Source: Chromobotia macracanthus
Taxonomy: Eukaryota > Chordata > Actinopteri > Cypriniformes > Botiidae
Direction: 5' to 3'
DNA length: 64,000 bases
Assembly (NCBI GenBank): GCA_036877525.1
Contig: JAZGTH010000032.1
Location: 2,471,501 to 2,535,500, forward strand
The notes beneath the pieces were generated by a model. It was given only the letters and a program-made list of their open reading frames with translations, was not told the DNA's origin and searched no databases. The translations under genes were made by a program, and so were the position numbers. Every line of letters starts with the position of its first letter. Within the stretch, counting starts at the first letter, position 1. Below, one piece after another: positions 32,980 to 44,047 of the stretch.

Positions 32980-33485
32980 ATGGTTAATTTATTTAGAATA
33001 TCTCATTCTCCCTGTAGATTATAAAACTAGAGCTGAGGAAACTAACCTGCTCAAAAGCCCATTGCTGAGCTTCACATAAAGAAAGTCTATTTCAGGGAAG
33101 ACTATGTTCCTGCATCTGGACATACAGCTCACAGCTCTCTCTTCTCGTCCTCCCGTCTCCTGACTGAATACTGTAACATTCCTCTCCAGTGTGTTGAGAT
33201 CTACTCTCATTTAGCATTAGTGTCAGACAGGCCAGCCTAGTGAAATGTGCAACAATATAGAGAAAGAGTATTTTTGGTGGGATGCTAAGATGTAGCTGTA
33301 GACATGAGGATTGCAGTATTGCTTGAGCATGTGGACAATTCATAAATCAACTGTCCCCAGTACATAGGTTCTCTTGTGTCCTTAAGCAGAATGTAGATTC
33401 TGTATTATGTTGTATTTTAAAGACACAGGTTAGTACAACAGGGAATGGCAAGAGGAACAGAACTAAAAAAAACTACAGCTAGGGT

Positions 33486-33905
33486 TGTAACAGAGTTGTT
33501 TTTTAATAGTTGTTTTTTATGTCTTTTCTTGAACTCTTGAACTCTTTGCCCTCTGTCATCTGCCCTATTTAAGTTCTCCTTTGGGTTCGGTTCAAGGTCG
33601 GTTATTGTTTATGCCATGTTGGTTTGTGTAACGCTGTGTTGTTTCTGCTCCTGAATCTTGTGATTACAATAAAAGTTTTAGTTGTCTTCCGTTCCTTCCT
33701 AAGAGAATGTGACAGAATATACCCAAACATGGGTTTGTTTTGTGTCCTATTTTTATTTTTAGAATGGCAGGAATATTGAAGACTTGTGCTTAGTTTATGG
33801 ACAAATGCCATCTCCTATGTGATGACCTTCATATTATGACTCTCTTAATCTGAGCTATCTCTAACACTGGAGATTACATCAAATTCATGTTGGGTATGAG
33901 ATTTT
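33486..33905 (+). mobile_element. LTR plus gag-start fragment, copy 1 (eroded)
   Basis: Shares with 35491-36003 a long near-identical block (GTTTTTTATGTCTTTTCTTGAACTCTTGAACTCTTTGCC...GGGTTCGGTTCAAGGTCGG...TAACGCTGTGTTGTTTCTGCTCCTGAATCTTGTG), then CCTTCCTAAGAGAATGTGACAGAATA, and beyond that a shortened version of the gag start (GGCAGGAATATTGAAGACTT...TTATGGACAAATGCCATCTC). This copy has many small deletions relative to copy 2, so no frame survives. Confidence 0.8.
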
Positions 33906-34249
33906 TAGGGTATCATAGTTGTCTTAGAAAATTTCACAGTTTATGGTATTAAACAATAATTCTCTATCAGAAAAATCTCAACAAATGACACTACTAAATA
34001 ATACATTTTTCAGACTGAGAAGAATAACAAACTTGAAACTATTATAATGAATGTTAGTCTCACCTCTGAAAAAATACTAAATTAAAAAATGATCAGAAAC
34101 TATACATCACCATTTTGCGTTTTGATTTAAAACAAATATTTCATCAATAACAGTGGTAACAGTGGTAATAATAAATGCATTAAACCTTAACAATGAAATT
34201 GATCTTTTAAAATAAAAGTGACATGTCAATGTATGGTAACTTGTACTTG

Positions 34250-34447
34250 AAATGTGATCTCAGCATTTAACCCATCCACTGAGTAGTGAACACACACCCA
34301 GGGCAGTGGGCAACTGTTACTACAGGGTCTGGGCAACTGGGGGAAGGGTGCCTTGCTCAAGGGTGCCTAGTCATTTCCTGCCAGCTGTGGTAATCAAATC
34401 TGCAACCTTTGGTTTACAAGTCAGACTCATTAGGCCACCACTGCCCC
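34250..34447 (-). mobile_element. tRNA-derived SINE of a second family, minus strand
   Basis: On the minus strand it reads GGGGCAGTGGTGGCCTAATGAGTCTGACTTGTAAACCAAAGGTTGCAGATTTGATTACC (tRNA-like head with A- and B-box-like parts), then CTTGAGCAAGGCACCCTTCCCCCAGTTGCCC...GTTGCCCACTGCCCTGGGTGTGTGTTCACTACTCA. This phrase series is a well-known fish SINE type. Confidence 0.8.
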
Positions 34448-34919
34448 TAAACATTCTCAAAATTTAACAACTTTTATTTTTGGCAGTGCTGCACAACAGA
34501 AGTATATTCCTTAAAAATAATGTTTAAATATTATTATAAAGAATATTTATATTATATTAACTTTGAATTACATTCTATTGTACAATAATATTCAAATTAA
34601 ATAGAGCTTTTATTTTGATGGGTTGTCAAAAGTTTGGAGTGTATTTGACAATGTTTTCTTGAATAAAACTAGGAAATGTTTGGGATTTTTTCCCTCAGAG
34701 CAGCTCTGGTGACCTTCATGTGTTTATGAAGATGCTGAAAACACAAGTAGATTATATATTTATGTTTTTTTTTTATACATATCTATTTCTGATTTAAATA
34801 TCAAATTGCACATTTTACATGACATTGGCTTTATACTGTAAATTCCATGTTCACGACTGTACTGGGATTCCCTCTGCATCAGGGAACTCATACGGCCTTA
34901 ATAAGTTTTAAATGCGGCA

Positions 34920-35370
34920 TATATATATATCTTCATGGAGGGATGGTGTGTTTCACAGGAAGATCACAGGAAGGCACTTTTTCTGCATAGAAACAAAAAT
35001 CAAGGAAATGTCTCATTACAGTGACAGAAAAGATCAGATGCACATTGAAGGCAATATGCCAAGTTTTATGGTAGGCTCACCTGGACAGACAGCCAGACGA
35101 GAGCAAAGCTTCTCCAGCGAGAAGCCCTCACGATGTGTGCCTGCAGCTTCCTCGAGAGCTGAACACGCCTGTTCTTCAACCCGGCAAACAACACAGAATT
35201 TGCATGTGTCCTCTGGTGTCAGAACCTAGAGGCACCCACTTTCTGAAGTTATTTGCAGCTAGGTCTCTTAGCGCTTCGACACAAGAACAACAGACAAATG
35301 GCTGTTGTTCTCCTGAAGACAAAAAAGCTGATGACATGCTCTGCAGGTGCCCTATTATACTTGCGTAACT
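34920..35370 (+). repeat. Dispersed repeat, direct partner of about 61000-61220
   Basis: Shares GGCAAACAACACAGAATT(T/C)(G/A)...GCATGT(G/-)TCCTC...TGTCAGAA(A/-)CCT...CACTTTC(T/A)GAAGTT(A/C)TT(T/C)GCAGC and a following ACAGACAAA block with the copy at 61 kb. The reading frames at 34912-35229 and 35135-35368 have no family resemblance. Confidence 0.6.
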
Positions 35371-35490
35371 CTGCAGTGCTTTAATCTATGAACATGAAAC
35401 TTTGCGCAAGTCATTGTGACCACATCCTGACTGTCTTAAAATTTGGTGATATCACCACCTATTGTTCAAGCTTTATAAACCATTTTATGC

Positions 35491-36003
35491 TGTAAGTGGT
35501 TTTAGTTGTTTTTTATGTCTTTTCTTGAACTCTTGAACTCTTTGCCCTCTGTCATCTGCCCTATTTAAGTTCTCCTTTGGGTTCGGTTCAAGGTCGGTTA
35601 TTGTTTATGCCATGTTGGTTTGTGTAACGCTGTGTTGTTTCTGCTCCTGAATCTTGTGGATTACAATTAAAGAGTTTTATTGGATTTCCTTCGTCTTCAT
35701 CGTCTTCCTTCCTAAGAGAATGTGACAGAATAACTGACCCAAACATGAGGTTTGAACTCAAACATGAGGGGTACAGGTAACAGCCCCTCCGGTGTCACTA
35801 TTTTTATTTTTCAGAATGGCAGGAATATTGAAGACTTTGTGCTTGAGTTTATGGACAAATGCCATCTCGACATATGTGATGACCTCATCTTAATGGAGGA
35901 ATTCTGGTGCGGGCTGGACGATGAACTCGCTTCGCTATGCTGAGAGCTGATCTGTGCTGAACACTGGAGGATTACATCAAATTCATGTTGGGTAGCCAGA
36001 TCA
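35491..36003 (+). mobile_element. LTR plus gag-start fragment, copy 2
   Basis: A better-preserved copy of 33486-33905. The LTR-like block ends near GTGACAGAATAACT (about 35735). A possible leader follows, then a gag-like frame at 35812-35943. No pol sequence follows; homology to retroelements ends near 36010. Confidence 0.75.
35812..35943 (+). pseudogene. Ty3/Gypsy-like Gag fragment
   Basis: It reads NGRNIEDFVLEFMDKCHLDI then LMEEFWCGLDDELASLC and a stop. The pattern (E-x-F-V-x-E-F...C-H...F-x-x-G-L-D-D-E-L) is that of a capsid region in fish Gypsy-type Gag proteins. Only about 40 residues survive. An overlapping minus-strand frame is a shadow. Confidence 0.55.
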
Positions 36004-36049
36004 GCATTCATGATTAATTAATGCAATTAATTAATTAATGCATTTTCCC

Positions 36050-36490
36050 AGACAGTACTGGGAAGACTGTTCCAGAGTTTGGGCGCCAAATATGAAATGG
36101 ATGTACCACCCGTGCTTGATTTTAAAATTCTGAGTATTATCAGTTATCAATTATCAATGCTTGATAAGCATCCAGTGCAGTGTTGACAAAACTGGGCTAA
36201 TATGGTCATACTTGTTTGTTCTTATGAGAACTCTGTCTGCTGCATTTTGAACCAGAGTTCTTGTATTAATCCTGCAATGCAGCCACCAAGTAGGGCATTT
36301 GTCTTAATTACCAAGTCTTGATGTCATGAATGCATAAATTACATTTTCTGTGTCTGAAATAAACAGCATGTGTCGTAGTTTTGATATTTTTAAGATGGAA
36401 AAACACAGTTTTACAAATATTGGAAATTTGGTTTTAAAAGGACAAATTGCTATTAAAAATGACACCTATTCTTGGCAAATGAAACAGGCT
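36050..36490. repeat. Dispersed repeat, class unknown
   Basis: Phrases such as CTGTTCCAGAGTTTGGGCGCCAAATATGAAATGGATGTACCACC, CATCCAGTGCAGTGTTGACAAAACTGGGCTAATATGGTCATA and GAGAACTCTGTCTGCTGCATTTTGAACCAGAGTTC are typical of a common fish repeat often found near the 'tatatagcgctttt' repeat. Non-coding here. Confidence 0.5.
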
Positions 36491-36577
36491 TTATAGAGCA
36501 TACATCAAGAGTAAGACAGGGTCTAGTTGTTCTGTGTGGAAGATTAATAAGTAAATAAGTCCAATAAGTAAAACGTC

Positions 36578-37028
36578 TCGTTTGGAAGCACATGGCCTCT
36601 GTTTTGGTTACATTTGCCATGTGCTCTCCGGTCTTGTCTTGGCCCCGCCCCCTTGTTCTCGTGTCTCGTCTGCGCTGATTTCTCGCAGCTGTTAGTCGTT
36701 GTCCTCGTGCTGTTTAATGCCTCCGTGTTTTCTGTCTTGTGTCGGTTTGTCTTGGATTTTGGAACTTGGTAATGTGACTTCCTGCAATGTGCAATTTTGT
36801 AACCTTGTGATCTTGTAATTTTGTTCCAGTCGTGTTTTTTCGCTCTCTGTTTTCGCTCTCTTTCCAGTCTTTGGTTTCCGTCAACTCGTGAGTTCTTGAG
36901 TTTAATTTTTAGTCTGTGTTTGGTTATCGTTTTGCCCCCTTGTGGGTTCTTGATTTTGTTTTGTTAAAGACTTTTTTTTTCTGTTTAACGCTGTCTGTGA
37001 CTGGGTTCGTTTCTCCCGTACCTGACAA
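36578..37028 (+). mobile_element. LTR fragment, Ty3/Gypsy-like family A, with intact right end
   Basis: Shares the GGAAGCACATGGCCTCTGTTTTGG block with 31491-31740 and continues to CTGTTTAACGCTGTCTGTGACTGGGTTCG...GTACCTGACA. The right end CCTGACA is the inverted match of the left end TGTCAGG of the copy at 31326, giving TG...CA LTR termini. The left end of this copy is truncated. Confidence 0.7.
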
Positions 37029-38120
37029 TTAAGGGGTCTGATTTTATTTTAATTATTTTACATTAAATACAAACACAATGTTTATTTGTTAAATAACAAA
37101 ACTGAAAAACAACTAATTTTGAATAAAGTCATATATGTGCAATAAGCCCGAGGCTGACCAACAAAAAAATAAACTTTCATCATCTTTGTGCACTCATTAT
37201 GATAAAGGAATTAAGAAAAAACTCTCTGAAGGGCCACAGCTGGAGAGAAGACTGCTCAAGCATGGCATGCCAGTAGCCAATACAGGTGCTAATCATATAT
37301 TATACACCAGTCCTATTACTTAAATCTGATTGAACAAAGAATATTCCAAGAGTGCTGATACATACAACAGCACTGGGATGCTTTACTCGTTTTTATTTCT
37401 CCACCACATTACCTATTAAAATTATACAACAGCTAATACAGATGCAGGTAATAACAGTCTCTCTCTCTGTCACTCTTCTCACACTTCCTCCTTCTTACTC
37501 CAGTAACTTCTCAGTAACAACCTCTCATTACTTTCCAGCTCTTAGGCAGTCAAGTTGCTTTTTAGTTAGCCTGTATATTGCCATTGGTATGGTCTACGGT
37601 GATTTATAATTGTTTTTCTTACAAACTGTGGTTTGAATTAAAATAATTGTGAACTAAATAATTGGTAAGTGATTAAAGATATTGATTAAATCAGAGGCCT
37701 AAGAGGCACAGACTTGTTTTCCTACATTTCAATGTCCCTATGCTGCTGGAGGCAGGTTTCCTTTGAAAAAAGATTCCCTTGTCAAATATTCCCTTGTCTT
37801 AAAAGGTGGCACCCCAGAACACCCCCCATTACATGATGACCATGGTGGCCAATGGTGTATACCAGCCAGAGCAAACATTTTCAGTAACAAACTCCAAGTG
37901 AATTTCATTGTGGTCATTTTTTGGGAGAGATTTTTTGGGGTGGGTGGATAGATGCTGTGTATAAAAATGTCATGGAACTCAGACAGGTCCAACTGTGCCA
38001 TTCTGCACATATTGCTATTTGAAAATTAAAAAAAGACACTGGCCAACCAAGAGTATAAAAACACTGTTAGTATACATAAAAAGCACTTCAAGAACCAAAG
38101 ATACTATGATATAAAAATAC
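37029..38120. other. No gene seen
   Basis: No recognisable coding sequence or repeat. The frame 37738-38010 on the minus strand has no family resemblance. Confidence 0.5.
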
Positions 38121-38340
38121 TATGGTCCGGTTCTGAGGACAGCGCATGGTTGATTTCGGAGTTCCTCCAAACTTTCCTTATTATTTTGTTTATTCTAGTT
38201 ATATCTTAAATACGTAACTGATATAAACATCCCTCCGATAATATTTTATAGTTAAACTATACTAACCTGTAATTAACCTCTTATTCACAGCACATAGCTA
38301 TAGCATTTAGCCCGTTAGCATTTCGTAGCAGCTCCAGTAG

Positions 38341-38892
38341 TTGCTTGTGCCTACCTATTTACCCGCTTCACTAAAAGATTATTGTCAAGCTGTTCTAATG
38401 GCGGATCTGTCCAGTGTGTGTGGCTCTGTGTGTGTGGCTCCTGGAGCCAGAGCATCTGACATTAGATCAAAATTGAAAGTGCTGGCTAATGCTAAACGTA
38501 AATTCTCTAAGATTATTATTCAGGTCGGCACAAACAATATGACACTCCGCCAATCGGAGATCACTAAAGATAACATTAAGGAGGTGTGTGAACTTGCAAA
38601 TACTTTGTCAGGCAATGTAACATGCTCTGGCTCCTTACCCGCTTACCGGGGTAGTGAGATTTACAGCAGATTACTGTCCCTGCATGGCTGGATATTTAAG
38701 TGGTGCCCACAGAATAATATAGGCTTTATAGACAATTGGAATTATTTCTGGAGGAGACCTGACTTGTTAAAGAGAGATGGCCTCCATCCCTCCTGGGGAG
38801 GAGCTGCTGTCCTCTCTAAAAATGTGACTACCCAGGGCCTAGGTCAGGAAGCAGTCAGATCGGCTTATCCATCTGCCTGCAAGCCGCCTTGA
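38341..38892 (+). pseudogene. L2 ORF1, SGNH-esterase-like domain
   Basis: An open frame of 183 codons. It contains VCVAPGARASDIRSKL, IIIQVGTNNM (block III Gly-x-Asn) and DLLKRDGLHPSWGGAAVLS (block V, D-x-x-H). This is the esterase-type ORF1 of fish CR1/L2 elements, a lipid- or RNA-associated accessory protein. The block I GDS motif with the nucleophile Ser is absent; the first recognisable residues start after it, so the N-terminus is truncated. It also starts without a convincing Met; an ATG lies at 38398. Confidence 0.75.
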
Positions 38893-39074
38893 CATGTCAC
38901 ATAGGTCACAAAATTCACAGCACATAGAGTTTGTCCCCCCTAAATATCAACATATAGAGACTATGTCTGTTCCCCGAACAAACAAACATAAATCATGCTC
39001 TAAATCAAAACACACAAACCTGATTAATATAAAACTAGAAAACAACTTACAACAAACAACTTGATAGTATGAAA

Positions 39075-39545
39075 ATGTTCAAATTTGGCCTGCTTAACAT
39101 CAGGTCGCTTTCAAATAAAGAACTTATCATCAATGAAATTATTGCAGACCACAATTTGGATGCGCTGTGCCTGACAGAAACCTGGCTTAAAACAGACGAT
39201 TTCATAAGCCTGAATGAATCTTCACCACAAGACTAATACTATAAGCATACACCTCGTTTGAAGGATAGACGTGGCGGTGTTGCTACAATCTATAGTAAAT
39301 AGATAATAATAAATAGATAGTAATTTGATTTCAGTCATAAATCTAAGAAAAAATTTAATATAGTGGTGAAATAGTGGTGTTAAATATGTCACTTATAGAC
39401 AGTCGTAACAAACACTTGCCTTTTGTCATGGCTACCATTTACAGACCACCAGGCCATCATATAGACTTTCTTAAAGAATTTGCAGATTTCCTGTCGGGAA
39501 CCTTAAAAAGGCAGCTAGAAAAATGGAGCGTGGACAGAGGAATAC
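39075..39545 (+). pseudogene. L2 endonuclease remnant
   Basis: From ATG 39075 it reads FGLLNIRSLSNKELIINEII then LDALCLTETWLKTDDF. The NIRS and catalytic Glu (LTETWL) motifs of the apurinic endonuclease domain are intact, then TAA at 39234. The same region continues PRLKDRRGGVATIYSK, and at 39415 HLPFVMATIYRPPGHHIDFL. Then the sequence jumps to the linker before RT (about 39510), so the catalytic Asp/His C-terminal half of EN is deleted. Confidence 0.85.
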
Positions 39546-41490
39546 GAACTTAGAGGTATTGGCGTGATGCATAGAAAGATAGCATTCACAAATACAAACA
39601 CTCTCTAAAAACCGCTAAATCTACCTACCTAAGTAAGCTGATCAGAGAAAATCTGAATAATCCACGATTTCTTTTTAATATTGTTGCAAATTTGACCAAA
39701 GACAAAGTGTCAACAGACAAAGATGCTAAACTACAGCACAGTAGTATGTAGTATGATTTTATGAAATTCCTTCTAATAAAATTTGCTCTATTTTGCTCAA
39801 TTTTTGCTCTATTAATAAAATTTGTTCTAAAATTAAAAATAGATAAAATAGAGCAAATTAGAGAAAATATTGAATCTATCCAACCAGCCACGTCTCTGTC
39901 TATTAGCACTGCATACTACAGCACACCTCAAGTACTACTAGACTCATTTACTGCCATTTCATTGGACGAGCTCATAAAAATATTGAATTCATCAAAATCG
40001 TCATCCTGTATCCTGTATACCTGTATGTAAGATCCTATTCCCACAAAACTACTGAAAGTTTTTCCTGCAGTGTCGGAACCAGTGCTCAATATTATAAATT
40101 CCTCATTAGAATTAGGCTATGTTCCAGCAGCCTTCAAAACGGCAGTTATTAGGCCAATCATTAAAAAGCAAAATCTCGACCAGGGAGAGCTGACTAACTT
40201 CAGACCAATTTCAAATCTCTTCATCGAAAATACTGGAAAAAGTAGTGTCTCGCCAACTCCTGACATTCTTAGCAAAAAATAGCATATATGACAAATTTCA
40301 GTCAGGATTTAGGCCCCACCATAGCACAGAAACAGCCTTGCTTAGAGTTACAAACGACATCCTTTTAGCATCTGACCGCGGTGAAACCTCCCTTCTTATA
40401 TTACTGGACCTCAGTGCAGCTTTTGACACAATAGATCATACAATTTTACTTGATAAACTGGAAAACTGTTGTCATTAGTGGTCAAGCGTTAGCCTGGTTT
40501 AAATCCTATTTAACTGACTGTTAACACTTTGCTTATGTTAACGAGGAAAAGTCTTACTCGCAGGTAAAATATGGCGTTCAGGGTTCAGTTCTTGGTCTCA
40601 TTGTCTTCTCATTATATATGCTTCTGCTTGGAGATATTATTAGGAAACACAACATCAGTTTTCATTGCTATGATACCCAGCTTTACATTTCCTCAGAACC
40701 TGGCAAAACCCATCGTTTTTCTAGGCTAACAGACTGTATCAATGATATCAGAAAATGGATGTCTAACAAATTCCTTCTGCTTAATTCAATAAGACAGAGG
40801 GTTTTTTTATTGAACCCAATAGCTCTAAACTAGATATGACAGACCACAACAGTCTTATTGAAGGTTGCACTATTGTCCCAGCTTCCATAGTTAAGAACCT
40901 TGGCCTAATGCTAGATAAGAACCTGTCTTTCGATAGTCACATTTCCAATTTGTGTCGTACTGCATTCCTACACCTCAGAAACATTTCCAAGATTCGTCAC
41001 ATGCTGTCTGTCTCAGATGCTGAGAAGCTTATCCACTTATTTATGATTTCAAGAATTGACTACTGTAACTCATTACTGGGGGGGTGTCACACAAAACAAA
41101 TAAATAAGCTTCAGTTGGTTCAAAATGCAGCTGCAAGAATGCTCACTAGATCAAATAAATACGACCACATAAGCCCAATTCTAGCAACACTGCACTGACT
41201 ACCTGTAAAGTATCGCATACATTTTAAAATACTATTAATTACCTATAAAGCCCTAAATGGTCTCGCGCCTTTGTATATTTGTGAATTACTTACAGAATAC
41301 AATCCATTGCGGACACTGTGCTTGCAAAATGGTGGTCTGTTAATAATTCCAAGAATATCAAAAACGTCTAAAGGTGGCAGATCTTTCTCCTACCTAGCAC
41401 CAAAACTCTAGAATGACCTTCCCAACAATGTTTGGAACTCAGACACACTCGAGCAGTTCAAGTCTAAACTAAAGACCCATCTCTTCAGAC
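39540..41490 (+). pseudogene. L2 reverse transcriptase, frameshifted, catalytic box damaged
   Basis: Pieces in order: FLFNIVANLTKDK (39670); SEPVLNIINSSLELGYVPAA then FKTAVIRPIIKK and NFRPISNL (40070-40225); QSGFRPHHSTETALLRVTND then LLILLDLSAAFDTIDHTI (40300-40445, holding the first palm Asp); FHCYDTQLYIS (40660-40692); NLGLMLDKNLSFDSHISNLC (40890); IDYCNSLLGGCHTKQINKLQ then NAAARMLTRSNKYDHISPIL. The palm box that should read Y-A-D-D has lost two residues (CYDTQLY). A stop after ENCCH (40476) and several frameshifts add to this. An inserted or rearranged stretch (39700-39860) repeats TTTGCTCTATTTTGCTC. Confidence 0.87.
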
Positions 41491-42538
41491 TTGCATTCAC
41501 CTAATTCAACTGCTATTACACCTAGGCTGCAACAGTTAGGCTTAACCGGAACCGAACACACTTTTCACCCATTTCACTACATGGCTTTCACATTCTATGT
41601 GAACGGCCCCTACGCTAATTTAAGTCTGTTTTTTTTCCCTTGCTCTCCCCTCTCTCTCTCTCTCCTTCGAGGGACTCTGAGCGATACAGATTAAGTTCCA
41701 GTTCAATGTGACAACGTTCACAACAGCCTGACTACAGGAGGGGGTGACCACCATGGGAACTGTGAAAAAATCACTATCACATATTACACCAATGCTACTG
41801 TTAATCTAGTTAATCTACATTCATATTCTTAGTATTTCTGTCTATACCAGCAGTCTGATGTTATAGCTGCTCTCAGTGTCATTTTAATATCGGCATCCTC
41901 GCCTAAACATCCCTTATTGTAATATGTCAGCCATCAGGCTAACATAAACATAAATATAAAATAAATATAAAATCACCAGACCCAAATTAAAACTTAGTCA
42001 ATACTGTAATTCAAAACTTAAATCATAACAACACTGATGCTGCAAACCTGTAAAACTTTACATCAGAATACTGATTGCAATGCTGTAAATCTATAAACCT
42101 TTACATCAAAGTACTGATTGTTGCTGTAACGCGTCAAAGGAGAAGTGACCCTCCTGGTGAGCCTGGGTCCCCCAGGTTTTTGTCTCCACACATTCATCAT
42201 TGGAGTTTGGATTCCTTGCCATCGTTGCCATGTTGGCGTGCTCACTGGGAGACTGCGGATAACAGATTTGATACTCCATAGTAGATATCTGACATATCGT
42301 TGTTACTGTGTATCATTGTATATATTTCCTTGTTTTTAACCCTTTTTTTATCCTCCCTGTAAAGTGGGTTTGAGACAATTTGAACTAAACAAGTTGAATT
42401 GAATATTACCATGTTATGATAGTAGGCTACTTGTAGTGTACTTTTCTATTTTCTCTAAACAGCAGCTTTCAACTTACTTTAGCTAATTGTTCTTTTAAGC
42501 ACTTGCTACCATAGTTAAGAACATTTTCGTAGCTATAC

Positions 42539-42540
<2 letters not shown>

Positions 42541-42622
<82 letters not shown>
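42541..42622. repeat. (AT)41 microsatellite
   Basis: 82 bp of uninterrupted AT, just beyond the 3' end of the L2 element. Confidence 0.97.
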
Positions 42623-42628
<6 letters not shown>

Positions 42629-42639
42629 AGTATTAGGTG

Positions 42640-43735
42640 TCCTGTAATATCTTATTCCTTGTGTGTTTGACAGGAATTCAGATCAATAACCCAAGTTGGT
42701 CAACACACCTCTAAATTTATTAGCTGTGCAGGATTTTCCTGTCACAGCATCTTAAAGCTGCACCATCAATTGCAGGTATTTTAGGATCTTTCCCCCTAGT
42801 AGAAAGCTAATGTATGACTAAGACTGCCACAGTGGGATGTTTACAGTGAACTGTTGTGTGGTGTCTTATTGGAAACATGAATCATGTTATGTGTTAACAG
42901 AGGACAAGCTACACCCCACAGCACTGAACCAGCTCTTGGCTACACTAAATGATGATCATGAGAGTATGTGTCAGATTGTGGAAGTCTGTAGGGCTTTGGA
43001 TTGCTGTTGCTGGGAGCTCTGCTGAAATGCCTAGCAATAGCCAATGGTCTACACACATATTTCATCCTTAATCATAAAAATAAACTAAACAAACATGCAA
43101 GGGACAATTTAGAGCAACACATGTCGTTCTTGCTTTTATGAAGATACAGCATAACTTCCTATTGTCTACTGTTGAGTGTGAGATGGTGTCATTACTAGTG
43201 GGCGAACAAAAGAACAAATAAATGACAGAAAGAGGAGATAAATGAGGCAGGCAATGATGAAAGGGTGACGGAACGGGCTGAGTCTGTAGCTCCGGTACAA
43301 AACAAGCTGGCATGCTGTCTGCTGCCTAACAGCCTTAGAAAACAGCTTTCTAAAACAGCATCCCAACCTAACTGGGATCTCATAAGTGACTGATTTGGAA
43401 TGCTGTTGCATGTTACAGGCACACTATTCTATTAAGCATAAAAATTACATTTGGTTTTATTGTTTTTTATAAAACCAATGCTTTAACCAGTTTGATAAGG
43501 TCATTTTAAAGGTAGATTTCCTGTGCCATTTTAAAAATAATATCAGGCAAATAATATATTTAAGTGTTGAAAATGTTTTTGTGGAATCTCAGGCTGAATT
43601 AATACTTTTTAATGTGTTAAATATCATTATTCTGTCAGAAAGGTAACACAACTAATAGTCAAGGTTGTGAAACTACAAAGTGCTTTAAATAATGAGAAAT
43701 TAATTATCATATTTCTACATATATCCACTTTCTTT
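42640..43735. other. No gene seen
   Basis: Short frames only (for example 42837-43025 and minus-strand frames at 43068-43422), none with family resemblance. AT-rich with no repeat recognised. Confidence 0.45.
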
Positions 43736-43737
43736 GA

Positions 43738-43881
43738 AGACCCAGGACTGTTGAGCAGCTAGAATCCTACATCAGACAATGGGACAATAAACCCCTCCCA
43801 AAACTCTAGCAGCTGGTCTCCTCAGTTCCCAAACGTTTACAGACTGTTGTTAAAAGAAGAGGGGATGCTACACAGTGGTAA
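43738..43881 (+). pseudogene. Tc1-like transposase C-terminus
   Basis: In a single frame it reads RPRTVEQLESYIRQWDNKPL then a TAG, then QLVSSVPKRLQTVVKRRGDA, TQW and TAA. It matches the extreme C-terminus of a common fish Tc1-like transposase (RPRTVEQLKxYI...QQLVSSVPKRLxxVVKRxGDxTQY/W). One internal stop; everything upstream is lost. Confidence 0.85.
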
Positions 43882-44047
43882 ACACAGTAAGTAAGTAACA
43901 CAAGTGGTAACATTTGATATGTTGTCTGTGTTCTAGTGTAAAAAATTATGGGTATATGAGATTTGAAAATTCTCATACATTATATGATACATTCTGTTTT
44001 TATTTACATTTTACACGGCGCCCCAACTTTATTTAAATTGGGGTTGA
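43882..44047 (+). mobile_element. Terminal repeat of the same Tc1-like element
   Basis: AACATTTGATATGTTGTCTGTGTTCTAG (43910-43937) and CTGTTTTTATTTACATTTTACACGGCGCCCCAACTTTATTTAAATTGGGGTTG (to 44047) match the right end of the element at 53611-54718 in the same orientation. Together with the transposase C-terminus this is a 5'-truncated Tc1-like copy. Confidence 0.85.

Larger units (their letters stand above)
38121..42412 (+). mobile_element. L2-type non-LTR retrotransposon (LINE), about 4.3 kb, decayed
   Basis: Plus-strand order: 5' region, esterase-like ORF1 (38341-38892), apurinic endonuclease (from 39075), reverse transcriptase (about 40020-41200), C-terminal region, 3'UTR. The end is GTGGGTTTGAGACAATTTGAACTAAACAAGTTGAATTGAA, a tail frequently found on fish elements of this group. 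Multiple frameshifts, stops and deletions (middle of EN, RT fingers/palm) make it inactive. The 5' boundary is uncertain. Confidence 0.88.

Noticed and set aside
34905..35229. A 105-codon reading frame
   Set aside because: It lies in a dispersed repeat, has no domain resemblance, and the related copy at 61 kb does not keep the frame.
42541..42622. Structural or regulatory role of the long AT run
   Set aside because: A plain dinucleotide microsatellite beside a LINE end; nothing else supports a function.
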